From contig CALDNT010000037.1 of assembly GCA_937915145.1 (NCBI GenBank), forward strand, positions 62,001 to 126,000: 64,000 bases of DNA, written 5' to 3'. Positions within the stretch are counted from its first letter, which is position 1. Each line of letters starts with the position of its first letter. Source of the DNA: an uncultured Reyranella sp. Its GTDB lineage: Bacteria; Pseudomonadota; Alphaproteobacteria; Reyranellales; Reyranellaceae. A model generated the notes under the pieces. The model did not search any database. It was not told where the DNA came from and saw nothing but the letters and a program-made list of their open reading frames with translations. A program made the position numbers and the translations under genes. Below are positions 9,325 through 18,095 of the stretch, in pieces.

Positions 9325-10252
9325 CGCTATTGCCTACATCAGCCGCGATACCGACGGGCAACTCTGGAAGAAGGCGCTGGAGGCGGGACTGGGCCCGCTC
9401 GATTTCCGCACTCTCGACGGGCTGGGCGACAGGGCCGGCATCGAGGTGGCGCTGGCCTGGAAACCACCGCCGGGGCTGATCGCCTCGTTTCCCAACCTGA
9501 CGCTGATCGTTTCGCTCGGTATGGGCGTCGATCATCTGCTGGCCGACGACAGGTTGCCGGCGGGCGTGCCGATCGTGCGCATCATGGACGCCGGCCTCGT
9601 GGGCCAGATGAGCGAGTATGCGATCTACTGGGCGTTGCGCCATCACCGCGACATCGACAAGTACGCCGCGTCGCAGCGCGCGAAGCAGTGGAAGCCCGAG
9701 GATTTCGTCGACACCATACATCGCCGTGTTGGCGTGCTGGGCTTGGGCACGATCGGCCAGGACACGGCGAGCAAGATCGCCGCCCTGGGCTTTCCCACCG
9801 CCGGCTGGAGCCGCACGCAGAAGAGCCTGCCCGGCATCGAGACCTTCCATGGCGCCGATGGCCTGAAGAGACTTCTGGCGCAGAGCGACATCCTGATCAA
9901 CGTGCTGCCGCTCACCCGCGACACGCGCGGTATTCTGAATGCCGAGGCCTTCGCTGCACTCCCCCGCGGCGCCTACCTGATCAACATGGCGCGCGGCGGC
10001 CATGTCGTGGACGAGGCACTGCTGGTGGCGCTCGACTCTGGGCAGCTTTCAGGCGCGGCGCTGGATGTGTTCAACACCGAGCCGCTGCCCCCGGACCATC
10101 CCTATTGGACGCACCCCGCGGTCCATGTGACGCCGCATATCGCCGGCGCCACCAACCCGCGCACCGCCTCGCCCGGGGTGATCGAGAACATCCGGCGGAT
10201 GCGGGCCGGCGAGCCGCTGATCCACACGGTAGACCCGGCAACCGGCTACTGA
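9317..10252 (+). CDS. D-2-hydroxyacid dehydrogenase (glyoxylate/hydroxypyruvate reductase A-like)
   Basis: A 311-residue NAD(P)-dependent 2-hydroxyacid dehydrogenase. The nucleotide-binding motif VGVLGLGTIG lies near residue 140. The catalytic set is visible as NMARGG (Arg), the Glu in the FNTEPLP segment and His in VTPHIAG. It is closest in layout to GhrA, which reduces glyoxylate and hydroxypyruvate. ATG 9317 lies inside the end of the permease gene (8-bp overlap), so the enzyme is probably co-translated with the transporter and may act on the imported 2-oxo acid. Substrate is inference. Confidence 0.87.
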   Translation: MPDAIAYISRDTDGQLWKKALEAGLGPLDFRTLDGLGDRAGIEVALAWKPPPGLIASFPNLTLIVSLGMGVDHLLADDRLPAGVPIVRIMDAGLVGQMSEYAIYWALRHHRDIDKYAASQRAKQWKPEDFVDTIHRRVGVLGLGTIGQDTASKIAALGFPTAGWSRTQKSLPGIETFHGADGLKRLLAQSDILINVLPLTRDTRGILNAEAFAALPRGAYLINMARGGHVVDEALLVALDSGQLSGAALDVFNTEPLPPDHPYWTHPAVHVTPHIAGATNPRTASPGVIENIRRMRAGEPLIHTVDPATGY

Positions 10253-10292
10253 CGACGGCTACCGGTCCATCGGGTCGCACAGTTTCTGACGA

Positions 10293-11678
10293 TCATCGCG
10301 CCAACCTGTTCTCGATGGTGCGGAAGATCGCCCGCGCCGCCTGGGCCTCGCCGCCTTCGGGCCGTCCCGGCCGGCTGGTGTTGTTCCACGCCATCATGTC
10401 GAAATGCGCCCACGGCACGTCGTCGGGCACGAATTCCTGGAGATAGAGTGCCGCCGTGATCGCGCCGCCAAAGGCGCCGGCCGAGACGTTGTTGATGTCG
10501 GCCACCTTGCTGTCGAGCAGGCGCCGGTAGCCGGCGAACAGCGGCATCCGCCACATCGGGTCGGTGACGTCCCGGCCCGCCGCCAGCAGATCGTCGGCCA
10601 GCCCGTCGTCGTTGCAGAACAGGGCCGGCAGGTCGGTGCCCAGCGCCACCCGGGCCGCCCCCGTCAGCGTCGCGCAGTCGACCATCATCGCCGGCTTCTC
10701 CGAGGCACCTTCGTACAGGGCATCGCACAGGATCAGCCTTCCCTCGGCGTCGGTGTTGCCGATCTCGACAGAGATGCCCTTGCGCGTCGGCACCACGTCG
10801 AGCGGCCGGAAAGCGTTGCCCGACACCGAATTCTCGACCGCCGGCACCAAAAGCCGCAGCCGCACCGGCAGCCGGGCCGCCATCACCATCGCGGCCACCG
10901 CCATCATGGTCGCAGCGCCACCCATGTCCTTCTTCATGTTCAGCATGCCGGTGGCGGGCTTGAGGTCGAGCCCGCCGGTGTCGAAGCACACGCCCTTGCC
11001 GACCAGCGTCACCTTGGGAGCGCTCTCGTTGCCCCACACCAGGTCGATCAGCCGCGGCGCGCGCGTGCTGGCGCGGCCGACGGCATGGATCATCGGATAA
11101 TTCTGCTTCAGCAGATCCTCGCCCACGATCACCCGGCACTTGGCGCCGTGCGCCTTGGCCAGTTCCCGCGCCGCCTCGGCCAGCTCGGCCGGCCCCATGT
11201 CCGACGACGGCGTGGTAATGAGATCGCGGGCCAGCGAAATCGCCTCGATCGCCGCCGTCGCGCGCGCCCGGTCGGCGCCCTCCGGCCAGGCGAAGCGCGG
11301 CCCCTGCCGGGTCTTCCTGGCCTTGTAGCGTTCGAACCGCCAGGCCCCGAGCCCGATGGCGATGGCGGCATCGGTCATCGACACCGGCCCGGCGTCCGAC
11401 GCCAGCTTCCAGGTGCCGGCCGGCAGCCGGGTGGCCAACCCGCCGAAATCCCACAGCGTCGGCTTGGCCGAGACCACCAGCACCGCCCCCGAAGCGCGGC
11501 CGTCGCGCCCCGGCAGGACGACGAGATCGCCCGGTTCGCCGGCGATGTGCAGCGACTCGACCCAACCGCGCCGGGCCGCGCTCAGCTCCTTGAGCCACGA
11601 CCGCCATCTCGGCTGGGCAACAAACTGCACGGGCAACGAAGAAGAGGAGCGGTCGACGAAGGGTATCGGCATGGACAT
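10293..11678 (-). CDS. Leucyl aminopeptidase family protein (peptidase M17)
   Basis: A 461-residue M17 metallo-aminopeptidase that releases N-terminal residues from peptides in the cytoplasm. The dizinc/catalytic signatures are present: GKGVCFDTGGLDLKP, the MKKDMGGAA stretch and NTDAEGRLILCDAL. It is of the shorter M17 type whose N-terminal domain is reduced. The frame is open far upstream, but ATG 11678 (MSMPIPFVDRS) is chosen because the homologous sequence begins there; upstream residues are low-complexity antisense of the GST gene. No strong ribosome site is visible. It is divergent from the GST gene with 84 nt between starts. Confidence 0.88.
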   Translation of the reverse strand: MSMPIPFVDRSSSSLPVQFVAQPRWRSWLKELSAARRGWVESLHIAGEPGDLVVLPGRDGRASGAVLVVSAKPTLWDFGGLATRLPAGTWKLASDAGPVSMTDAAIAIGLGAWRFERYKARKTRQGPRFAWPEGADRARATAAIEAISLARDLITTPSSDMGPAELAEAARELAKAHGAKCRVIVGEDLLKQNYPMIHAVGRASTRAPRLIDLVWGNESAPKVTLVGKGVCFDTGGLDLKPATGMLNMKKDMGGAATMMAVAAMVMAARLPVRLRLLVPAVENSVSGNAFRPLDVVPTRKGISVEIGNTDAEGRLILCDALYEGASEKPAMMVDCATLTGAARVALGTDLPALFCNDDGLADDLLAAGRDVTDPMWRMPLFAGYRRLLDSKVADINNVSAGAFGGAITAALYLQEFVPDDVPWAHFDMMAWNNTSRPGRPEGGEAQAARAIFRTIENRLAR

Positions 11679-11762
11679 GATCACCAATCTGTAGTGCAAC
11701 AGAGTGAGAGTGCCGGCCAAAGCGAGCGGCTGGCAAGACAAGAGGCATTTCAAGGGGGACGT

Positions 11763-12431
11763 ATGGCGGACTTCACGCTCGTCATCGGCAACAAGAACTA
11801 TTCCTCCTGGTCGCTGCGCGGCTGGCTGATGGTCAAGGCCGCCGGCGTCGAATTCGAGGAGATCGTGATCCCGCTCGACCGGCCGGAGACGGCCTCGGCG
11901 ATCCGCAAGCATTCGCCGTCGGGCCGGGTGCCGGTACTGCTGCACCGCGGCCTCGCGGTCTGGGAGTCGCTGGCGATCGGGGAATATCTGAACGACCTCA
12001 AGCCCGAGGCGATCCTGTGGCCGCCGACCGTCTCGGCACGCGCCCATGCCCGCTCGATCTCGACCGAGATGCATGCCGGCTTCGCCGAGCTGCGCGCCAA
12101 CATGCCGATGAACATCCGCGCCTCCTACCCCGGCAAGGGCCTGACCTCGGGCGTGCGCGCCGACGTCGAGCGCATCACCGCGATATGGCGCGACTGCCGC
12201 AAGCGCTTCGCCGGCGCCTCGCCCAAGGACGATGGCTTCCTGTTCGGCACCTTCGGCGCCGCCGATGCCATGTTCGCCCCGGTCGTCACCCGCTTCCGCA
12301 CCTACGGCGTGACGCTCGACAGCGATTCGGAGGCCTACGCGGCCGCCGTGCTGGCCCATCCGGCGATGAAGGAATGGATCGAGGCCGCCCAGCACGAACC
12401 CTGGCTGATCGAGGCCGCCGAGCTGGAATAG
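11763..12431 (+). CDS. Glutathione S-transferase family protein
   Basis: A 222-residue protein with an N-terminal thioredoxin-like GST domain (NKNYSSWSLRGWLM at residues 9-22, the GRVPVLL cis-Pro segment and the WESLAI glutathione-binding ES pair near 62-70). A helical C-terminal domain follows. ATG 11763 follows AAGGGGGACGT, a good ribosome site. Stands alone, divergent from the aminopeptidase gene. Probably cytoplasmic detoxification; substrate unknown. Confidence 0.9.
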   Translation: MADFTLVIGNKNYSSWSLRGWLMVKAAGVEFEEIVIPLDRPETASAIRKHSPSGRVPVLLHRGLAVWESLAIGEYLNDLKPEAILWPPTVSARAHARSISTEMHAGFAELRANMPMNIRASYPGKGLTSGVRADVERITAIWRDCRKRFAGASPKDDGFLFGTFGAADAMFAPVVTRFRTYGVTLDSDSEAYAAAVLAHPAMKEWIEAAQHEPWLIEAAELE

Positions 12432-12617
12432 AAAGCCGGGAACGCGGCGGCAATGCCCCATCCTGTTGTCGGTTGACGCTGAACTACGCGCTGGCGAACC
12501 ATCGCGAATGGCGCCGCGATCTCGACCTTGGCCCAGGGATCGATTGGCGGGCTCTATCAGCGCCGAGGCCTGGACCAGAATCATCGCCGGGCAAGGTGCG
12601 GCTGGATGGGCGGTGCC

Positions 12618-13562
12618 CTAGCGTTCGGGCTGGGTAAGTGCACGCCAAATCAATTCGGCGGCGGATGTCGCGCCGAGCTTGAGCATGGCGCGCGAGCGAT
12701 GGATCTCGACGGTTCGATGGCTGATCCCGAGCGCCCGGCCAATGAACTTGTTGGCGGCGCCTTCGAGAGCGTGGACCAGCACCTCGCTTTCCCGCCGGGT
12801 CAGCGACTCTCCGGTCGGCGGCAACCGCTTCAGCAGTTCGGCGCCGGTATAGGTCCTGGCTGACAGGTCGAGGGGTTTGCCGGCGATCTCCGCTAATCGC
12901 AGCCGCGCCGTGCTGCCGATGATCCGACAGGCGGTGACGACGGGCTTGCCGCTCGGCCGCGCGACCTGCTGCGCCATCTCCGCGGTGTAGCCGATCGAGT
13001 TCATGATGATAAGGTCGGCGCCAGAGACACGGCCGATCGCGTCCGCTAGGTCGGTGCCGTGATGGCCACCGATGGTCGCGTGCGAGCTTTGCAGTAGCGT
13101 GGCGTGGTCATTGACGCTGAAGGTCGCGCGCTGGCTGGTCAGCGGATAGATGATGCCGATTCGCGAATTACCGGTGGTCAGGGCCGAGATCCAGGCATCG
13201 AGCGCGTATTGGCCGTGGACGAGGAGCGTTCGCGTCTGCGGGCGGGCCTGTAGTCCCGTCATCGCCAGGACGAGCAGGTCGTAGCCCTGGTCGTCCACCG
13301 TTTCGACCAATGCCTCGGTTCGTTTGGTCACGAAGCTGGCCTCGAGGATGACGTGCCTGCCATCGCGTAACCTGGTCATGAAGCTCAGCTCGTTGGCCCG
13401 TGGCGCCATTTTCGCAATGATCGCGTCGGAAACGCCGTCGAGCGCACCGAACTCGTCGAGGCAGACATCGCCGAGAAGCGCGCGAAGCTCAGGCAGGACA
13501 TCGGGGCGTGGCGTTTGCCCCATGGTGATTATGGCGACGCGCGGCGTGCGTTTGGTCCCCAC
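12618..13562 (-). CDS. AroM-domain protein fused to a C-terminal LuxR-type helix-turn-helix (putative ligand-sensing regulator)
   Basis: A 314-residue two-domain protein. Residues ~7-225 are an AroM-family domain (Asp/Glu-racemase-like fold), with ITMGQTPRPD at 12-21, FGALDGVSD at 38-46 and IIMNSIGYT near 185-193. Residues ~252-311 form a GerE/LuxR helix-turn-helix (LTRRESEVLVHAL, ANKFIGRALGISHRTVEIHRS, KLGATS). The GTG start at 13562 is supported by GGAGG six bases upstream. It is transcribed away from an operon that ends with a stand-alone AroM gene (20138-20809). I infer that the AroM domain senses a pathway metabolite and the LuxR domain controls the divergent promoter. Confidence 0.85.
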   Translation of the reverse strand: MGTKRTPRVAIITMGQTPRPDVLPELRALLGDVCLDEFGALDGVSDAIIAKMAPRANELSFMTRLRDGRHVILEASFVTKRTEALVETVDDQGYDLLVLAMTGLQARPQTRTLLVHGQYALDAWISALTTGNSRIGIIYPLTSQRATFSVNDHATLLQSSHATIGGHHGTDLADAIGRVSGADLIIMNSIGYTAEMAQQVARPSGKPVVTACRIIGSTARLRLAEIAGKPLDLSARTYTGAELLKRLPPTGESLTRRESEVLVHALEGAANKFIGRALGISHRTVEIHRSRAMLKLGATSAAELIWRALTQPER

Positions 13563-13578
13563 CTGTCCCTCCGCATAA

Positions 13579-13631
13579 GTGTTCGCACGTATAGATATCG
13601 GTCTAGCAGCCCTCTAGACATGAGTGAACAC
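13579..13631. promoter_or_regulatory. Candidate operator(s) in the divergent AroM-LuxR / DUF917 promoter region
   Basis: The 182-bp gap between the two divergent start codons contains a perfect dyad, GTCTAG-N7-CTAGAC, at 13601-13619. A wider inverted pair, GTGTTC (13579-13584) and GAACAC (13626-13631), flanks it. LuxR-type regulators bind ~20-bp dyads, so the 19-bp inner palindrome is the natural target for the adjacent regulator. No convincing -35/-10 pair could be assigned. Confidence 0.45.
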
Positions 13632-13744
13632 GGGGTGGGCACGCCGGTTCGATGGTCCCGATCTTGCAGGGCCTTGCTTCGGCGAGCCATCGCCCTGTTC
13701 TAGAATGAGCGTCGTCGCCGGAAGCACCAGACCATGCCCCTGCC

Positions 13745-14824
13745 ATGCCCCTGAAAGACATAACGCTCGACGATGTCGAATCGCTGGCCGTGGGCGCCTG
13801 GGTGCTGGGCACCGGCGGTGGCGGCAGCCCTTATCTCGGCCTCCTGAACATGCGCGCCCTATACAAGGAGGGCTACCGCGTGCAGCTCATGCCGTCGGAC
13901 GAGCTTGCCGACGACGACTGGGTCGCCGCGGTCTCCAACATGGGCGCGCCGCTGGTCGGACAGGAGCGCCTGACCGACAGCAAGACGATCGCCCGCGCGG
14001 TCGATCTGATGGAGCGTCACACGCGCTATCGTTTTCGCGGAATCATGGCACTCGAGATCGGCGGCGGGAATTCGATCCAGCCATTGATGGCCGCCGCGCA
14101 CCTCAAGCGCCCAGTGATCGACTCGGACATGATGGGGCGCGCCTACCCGGAGGCGCAGATGACCTCGGTCGCAGTTGGCGACCTTGTGCCCTTTCCGCTG
14201 ACGACCGTCGATGTGCGCGGCCTCGAATCGGTGGTCGAAAAAGTACCGACGTGGAAATGGATGGAGCGGGTCAGTCGCAAGATCTGCACCGAGTACGGAT
14301 CGATTGCGTCGACCTGCAAGGCGCCTCGCACTGGCGCCGAAGTGAAGAAATGGGGCATCCACGGCACCACCACCAAAGCGATCGCCATCGGCCATGCCGT
14401 GCGTGAGGCCCAGCGCCGCCACGATGACCCGATCACCGCCATCCTGTCGGTCGAGCCCGGCAAGGTGCTCTACAAGGGCAAGGTGGCCGACGTCGAACGT
14501 CGCGCCACAGAAGGCTTTCTGCGCGGCCGGACGCGGTTCGACGGCATGGATGAGTATCGTGGCGCGGCGATGGAGATCAACTTCCAGAACGAATGGATTG
14601 TGGCCTGGCTCGACGGCAAGCCGATTGCCATGTCGCCCGACCTGATCTGCGTGCTCGATTCGGTGTCAGGCGAGGCGGTCGGCACCGAGACCATCCGCTA
14701 CGGCCAGCGTGTAACGGTGATCGCCTTGCCGCCGCCGCCGGTCTTTCTTTCGCCGAAGGGCCTGCAGCATGTCGGCCCGCGTGCCTTCGGTTACGACATC
14801 GAGTTCAAGAGCGTATTTTCATGA
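13745..14824 (+). CDS. DUF917 family protein
   Basis: A 359-residue DUF917 protein, recognised by its N-terminal glycine cluster (VLGTGGGGSPYLG near residues 18-32), the ALEIGGGNS segment near 100 and VIDSDMMGRAYPE near 125. The family is usually found beside hydantoinase/oxoprolinase-like genes and has no firmly established reaction. Here it opens a seven-gene operon and its stop overlaps the next start (ATGA, 14821-14824). The start region carries a short direct repeat (CATGCCCCTG twice), so ATG 13734 in another frame should not be confused with the true start at 13745. Confidence 0.88.
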   Translation: MPLKDITLDDVESLAVGAWVLGTGGGGSPYLGLLNMRALYKEGYRVQLMPSDELADDDWVAAVSNMGAPLVGQERLTDSKTIARAVDLMERHTRYRFRGIMALEIGGGNSIQPLMAAAHLKRPVIDSDMMGRAYPEAQMTSVAVGDLVPFPLTTVDVRGLESVVEKVPTWKWMERVSRKICTEYGSIASTCKAPRTGAEVKKWGIHGTTTKAIAIGHAVREAQRRHDDPITAILSVEPGKVLYKGKVADVERRATEGFLRGRTRFDGMDEYRGAAMEINFQNEWIVAWLDGKPIAMSPDLICVLDSVSGEAVGTETIRYGQRVTVIALPPPPVFLSPKGLQHVGPRAFGYDIEFKSVFS

Positions 14825-16377
14825 GACGGATCGGCATCGACGTCGGCGGCACCAATACAGACGCCGTTCTGATCGAAGAAGGCAAGGTGGCGGGGGCCGT
14901 GAAGGCGCCGACCAGCCAGGACGTCACCGCCGGCATTCTCGACTCGCTCAGCAGGCTCGGCGCGACCGGCGAGCTCATGGGGATCGACGGCAAACTCAAG
15001 CGCATCGATGGCGTGATGATCGGCACGACGCATTTCATCAATGCGGTGGTGCAGCGCCGCAGTCTCACGAAGGTTGCCGCCCTTCGTCTCGGCATGCCGG
15101 CCTCCGCCTCGCTGCCGCCGTTCTGCGACTGGCCGGAGGATCTCGCGGCTCTCGTACGCGGTGGCGTGTGGATGGTCGAAGGCGGTCATGAGTATGACGG
15201 GCGACCGTTCATGCCGCTCGATGAAGCGGCGGTTACACGCGCCGCCCAGGAAATGAAGGCCGCGGGTCTGCGGGCCATCGCCATCTCCTCGATCTTCTCG
15301 CCGCTCGATCCCAGCCACGAGCGCCGCGCGGCCGAGCTGGTCGCGGCCGTCGTGCCCGACGCGGCTATCACCTGCTCCGCCGATCTCGGCCGCATCGGCC
15401 TCCTGGAGCGCGAGAATGCCGGCCTGCTGAACGCGGCACTCGCCGATCTGGCGCGCGATACCATCGCCGCCTTCGAGCAGGCGATCCGCAAATCCGGCAT
15501 CGCGGCGCCGCTGTTCATCACGCAGAACGACGGCACGGTCGCAGAGGCAGGTCAGGCAAGGCGCCTTCCGGTCTACAGCTTCGCCTCGGGGGCAACGAAC
15601 TCCATGCGCGGCGCGGCCTATCTTTCGGGGATCGGCGATGCGATGGTAATCGACGTCGGCGGCACGACGACCGACGTCGGGCAGCTCAAGCTCGGCTTTC
15701 CGCGCGAGGCCAACTCGGTGGTGAAGGTCGGCGGCGTGCGCACGCTCTTCCGCATGCCCGATCTCCTCTCCATCGGCCTCGGTGGCGGCAGCCATGTCGC
15801 GCTGAAGCCGCTGAAGGTCGGCCCGGTATCGGTCGGGTACCGCCTGTTGCACGAGGGCATCGCCTTCGGCGGCCAACAGCTCACGACAACCGACATCGCC
15901 ATCGCCTCCGGTCGGCTGGACCTCGGCGACCGGACGAAAGTGGCGCACTTCGATGCCGCGACCTGCGCCAAAGTCTTCACTGAAGCCGCTCGGCTCGCCG
16001 AGGAGGCGATCGACCGCATGAAGACGGAGGCGGGCGATGTTCCGCTGATCGCCGTTGGCGGCGGTGCCTTCCTGATTCCTGAGAAGCTCGCGGGCGTAAG
16101 CCAGGTGATCCACGTCGAGCACGGCGATTGCGCCAATGCCGTGGGTGCCGCGATTGCCCAGGTGTCGGGCGAGTGCGACCAGATCTTCAGGGACATGACC
16201 CGCGTCGAAGCGATTGCCGCCGCACAAGGCATCGCCAACGACCGTGCGGTCGCGGCCGGCGCCGACCGCACGACGCTGCACACGATCGAGAGCGAGGACA
16301 TGCCGCTTGCCTACCTGCCCGGGAATTCGGTGCGCGTGCGCGTGCGCGTCGTGGGCGACGTCGCGGCGACGACATGA
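14821..16377 (+). CDS. Hydantoinase/oxoprolinase family protein (HyuA-like)
   Basis: A 518-residue member of the ATP-dependent hydantoinase/5-oxoprolinase superfamily, which opens cyclic amides. The actin-like ATPase phosphate loops are present: IGIDVGGTNTDAVLI at residues 4-18 and VIDVGGTTTDVGQL near 277, plus GTTHFINAVVQRR near 68. At 518 residues it is shorter than classic HyuA (~690) and lacks that C-terminal region; this short form is the one typically paired with DUF917. ATG 14821 overlaps the DUF917 stop. A lactam- or hydantoin-like substrate is inference. Confidence 0.87.
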   Translation: MRRIGIDVGGTNTDAVLIEEGKVAGAVKAPTSQDVTAGILDSLSRLGATGELMGIDGKLKRIDGVMIGTTHFINAVVQRRSLTKVAALRLGMPASASLPPFCDWPEDLAALVRGGVWMVEGGHEYDGRPFMPLDEAAVTRAAQEMKAAGLRAIAISSIFSPLDPSHERRAAELVAAVVPDAAITCSADLGRIGLLERENAGLLNAALADLARDTIAAFEQAIRKSGIAAPLFITQNDGTVAEAGQARRLPVYSFASGATNSMRGAAYLSGIGDAMVIDVGGTTTDVGQLKLGFPREANSVVKVGGVRTLFRMPDLLSIGLGGGSHVALKPLKVGPVSVGYRLLHEGIAFGGQQLTTTDIAIASGRLDLGDRTKVAHFDAATCAKVFTEAARLAEEAIDRMKTEAGDVPLIAVGGGAFLIPEKLAGVSQVIHVEHGDCANAVGAAIAQVSGECDQIFRDMTRVEAIAAAQGIANDRAVAAGADRTTLHTIESEDMPLAYLPGNSVRVRVRVVGDVAATT

Positions 16378-16387
16378 CCGCCGCGAC

Positions 16388-17263
16388 ATGAGCACCTGGG
16401 CGCGCCCGTCTCCCATCGCCTGGCTGGTCGCGCCCGCCGCGCTGCTCTTCGTCCTGTTTTTCATCCTGCCCTTTGGCGTGATGGCGGCGATGTCCTTGTT
16501 CTCCGGCAATCCCGCCAACAATCCCAACGCCTTCCTGACGACGCGGCACTACGAACGCTTTCTCTTCGACACGGCGGGCATCTACCACGACGCACTGTGG
16601 TCCACGATGCGCATCGGGCTCATAACGACGATCGTAGCGCTGCTGATCGGCTACCCGCTGGCGCACTGGATGGCGCGCATGCAGTCCCGGCTCGGCCACG
16701 CGCTGGTCCTGATGGCGGTGATCGCGCCGATGCTGACCGGCATCGTCGTGCGTACCTTCGCCTGGATGACCATCCTGCAGGACAAGGGCGTTATCAATAC
16801 GCTGCTGATCCAGTGGGGCCTGACCGACAAGCCGCTGCCATTGATGTACAACGAGTTCGGCACGGTGGTGGCGCTAGTCCATATCTACGTGCCCTTCATG
16901 GTGCTGACGCTGACCGGCGTGATCGGCCGCATCGACGAACGGCTGGAGCAGGCCGCGCGCAGCCTGGGGGCGGGCCGGCTCAGGGCCTTCGTCGAGGTCA
17001 CGCTGCCGCTCAGCCTGCCCGGCATCCTGGCCGGATCTCTGCTGGTCTTCGCGCTGTCGATCAGTGCCTATGTCACGCCCTCATTGATGGGCGGCACCAA
17101 CGTGCTGACGCTGCCCATGCTGATCGCCCAGCAGGTCGGCACCAGCTTCAACCCGAACTTCGCGGGCGCCCTAGGCGTCATCCTGCTGCTGGTGTCGCTG
17201 GTCATCGTCGTCGCCTACAACCGCATCCTCGCCCGGCTGTCGGGCGAGCAGGGGATGGCATGA
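16388..17263 (+). CDS. ABC transporter permease, spermidine/putrescine (PotB) type
   Basis: A 291-residue inner-membrane permease with six predicted helices. The first is WLVAPAALLFVLFFILPFGVMAA. The EAA motif near residue 190 reads EQAARSLGAGRLRAFVEVTLPLSLPGI. ATG 16388 is chosen over an upstream ATG at 16214 because the intervening residues are a shadow of the HyuA-like gene. It lies 10 nt after the HyuA-like stop. The ATGA overlap with the next permease (17260-17263) indicates coupling. The importer family handles small organic cations and related compounds. Confidence 0.9.
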   Translation: MSTWARPSPIAWLVAPAALLFVLFFILPFGVMAAMSLFSGNPANNPNAFLTTRHYERFLFDTAGIYHDALWSTMRIGLITTIVALLIGYPLAHWMARMQSRLGHALVLMAVIAPMLTGIVVRTFAWMTILQDKGVINTLLIQWGLTDKPLPLMYNEFGTVVALVHIYVPFMVLTLTGVIGRIDERLEQAARSLGAGRLRAFVEVTLPLSLPGILAGSLLVFALSISAYVTPSLMGGTNVLTLPMLIAQQVGTSFNPNFAGALGVILLLVSLVIVVAYNRILARLSGEQGMA

Positions 17264-18075
17264 GCGGTGCTACCAACAAGCGGCCGTTCGATGCGGGGCA
17301 TGCAGCCTATCTCGCGCTGAATATACTGCTGCTCGTCTTCCTGCTGGCGCCGATCGCCATCGTGCTGATCTTCGCGCTCAATCCGACACCGTTCATCTCT
17401 TTCCCGCCGGTCGGCGTCAGCCTACGCTGGTTCGAGAAGTTCTTCGCCAGCGACGAATTCATGAACGCGCTGTGGCTGTCGCTGTGGGTCGCCTCGGTTG
17501 TGCTGGCACTGTCGGTCCTGATCGGCGGGGCCTGCGCGCTAGCCTTGGTCCGCGGCTGCCTGCCCGGTCGCACCTTCCTCACGGCGTTCTTTATGTCGCC
17601 GCTGATGCTGCCCGCCATCCTGACCGGCCTGGCACTTTTCCAGGCCTACCTGCTGGTGGGCATTGGCCGGCCGGTTTGGGGCCTGATCCTGGCCCACACG
17701 CTGGTCGCCGTGCCCTACGTCATCCGCACCACCCTGGCGGTCCTGCACAATTTCGACCGCCGCATCGAGGAGGCCGCCGCCGTGCTGGGCGCCAGCCCGG
17801 CGCGGGTTTTCTTCGAGGTCACCCTGCCGCTGATCCGCCCAGGCGTGTTCGCAGGCGGCGTCTTCGCCTTCATCGTGTCGTTCGACCAGTTCCCGGTGTC
17901 ACTGTTCCTCGTGGTGCCGAAGGGCGAGACCTTGCCGGTGGTGCTGTTCAACTACATGAAATTCGACCTCGACGGCGCCATCGCGGCGGCCTCGATGGTT
18001 TCGATCTTGCTCGCACTTTCGGTGGTTCTGGTGCTTGAGAGGCTGATCGGCCTCAAAGCCTACGTTAAGCTCTAA
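17260..18075 (+). CDS. ABC transporter permease, spermidine/putrescine (PotC) type
   Basis: A 271-residue second permease. The helices begin at AYLALNILLLVFLLAPIAIVLIF, and the EAA motif EEAAAVLGASPARVFFEVTLPLIRPGV lies near residue 175. The ATG at 17260 overlaps the preceding stop. It pairs with the preceding permease to form the membrane channel of the operon's importer. Nothing unusual in length. Confidence 0.9.
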   Translation: MSGATNKRPFDAGHAAYLALNILLLVFLLAPIAIVLIFALNPTPFISFPPVGVSLRWFEKFFASDEFMNALWLSLWVASVVLALSVLIGGACALALVRGCLPGRTFLTAFFMSPLMLPAILTGLALFQAYLLVGIGRPVWGLILAHTLVAVPYVIRTTLAVLHNFDRRIEEAAAVLGASPARVFFEVTLPLIRPGVFAGGVFAFIVSFDQFPVSLFLVVPKGETLPVVLFNYMKFDLDGAIAAASMVSILLALSVVLVLERLIGLKAYVKL

Positions 18076-18095
18076 CGGGAACAGAGGGGGTTATC

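Noticed and set aside
14791..16527. 578-codon minus-strand frame
   Set aside because: Antisense to the HyuA-like gene, whose ATPase motifs are clear.
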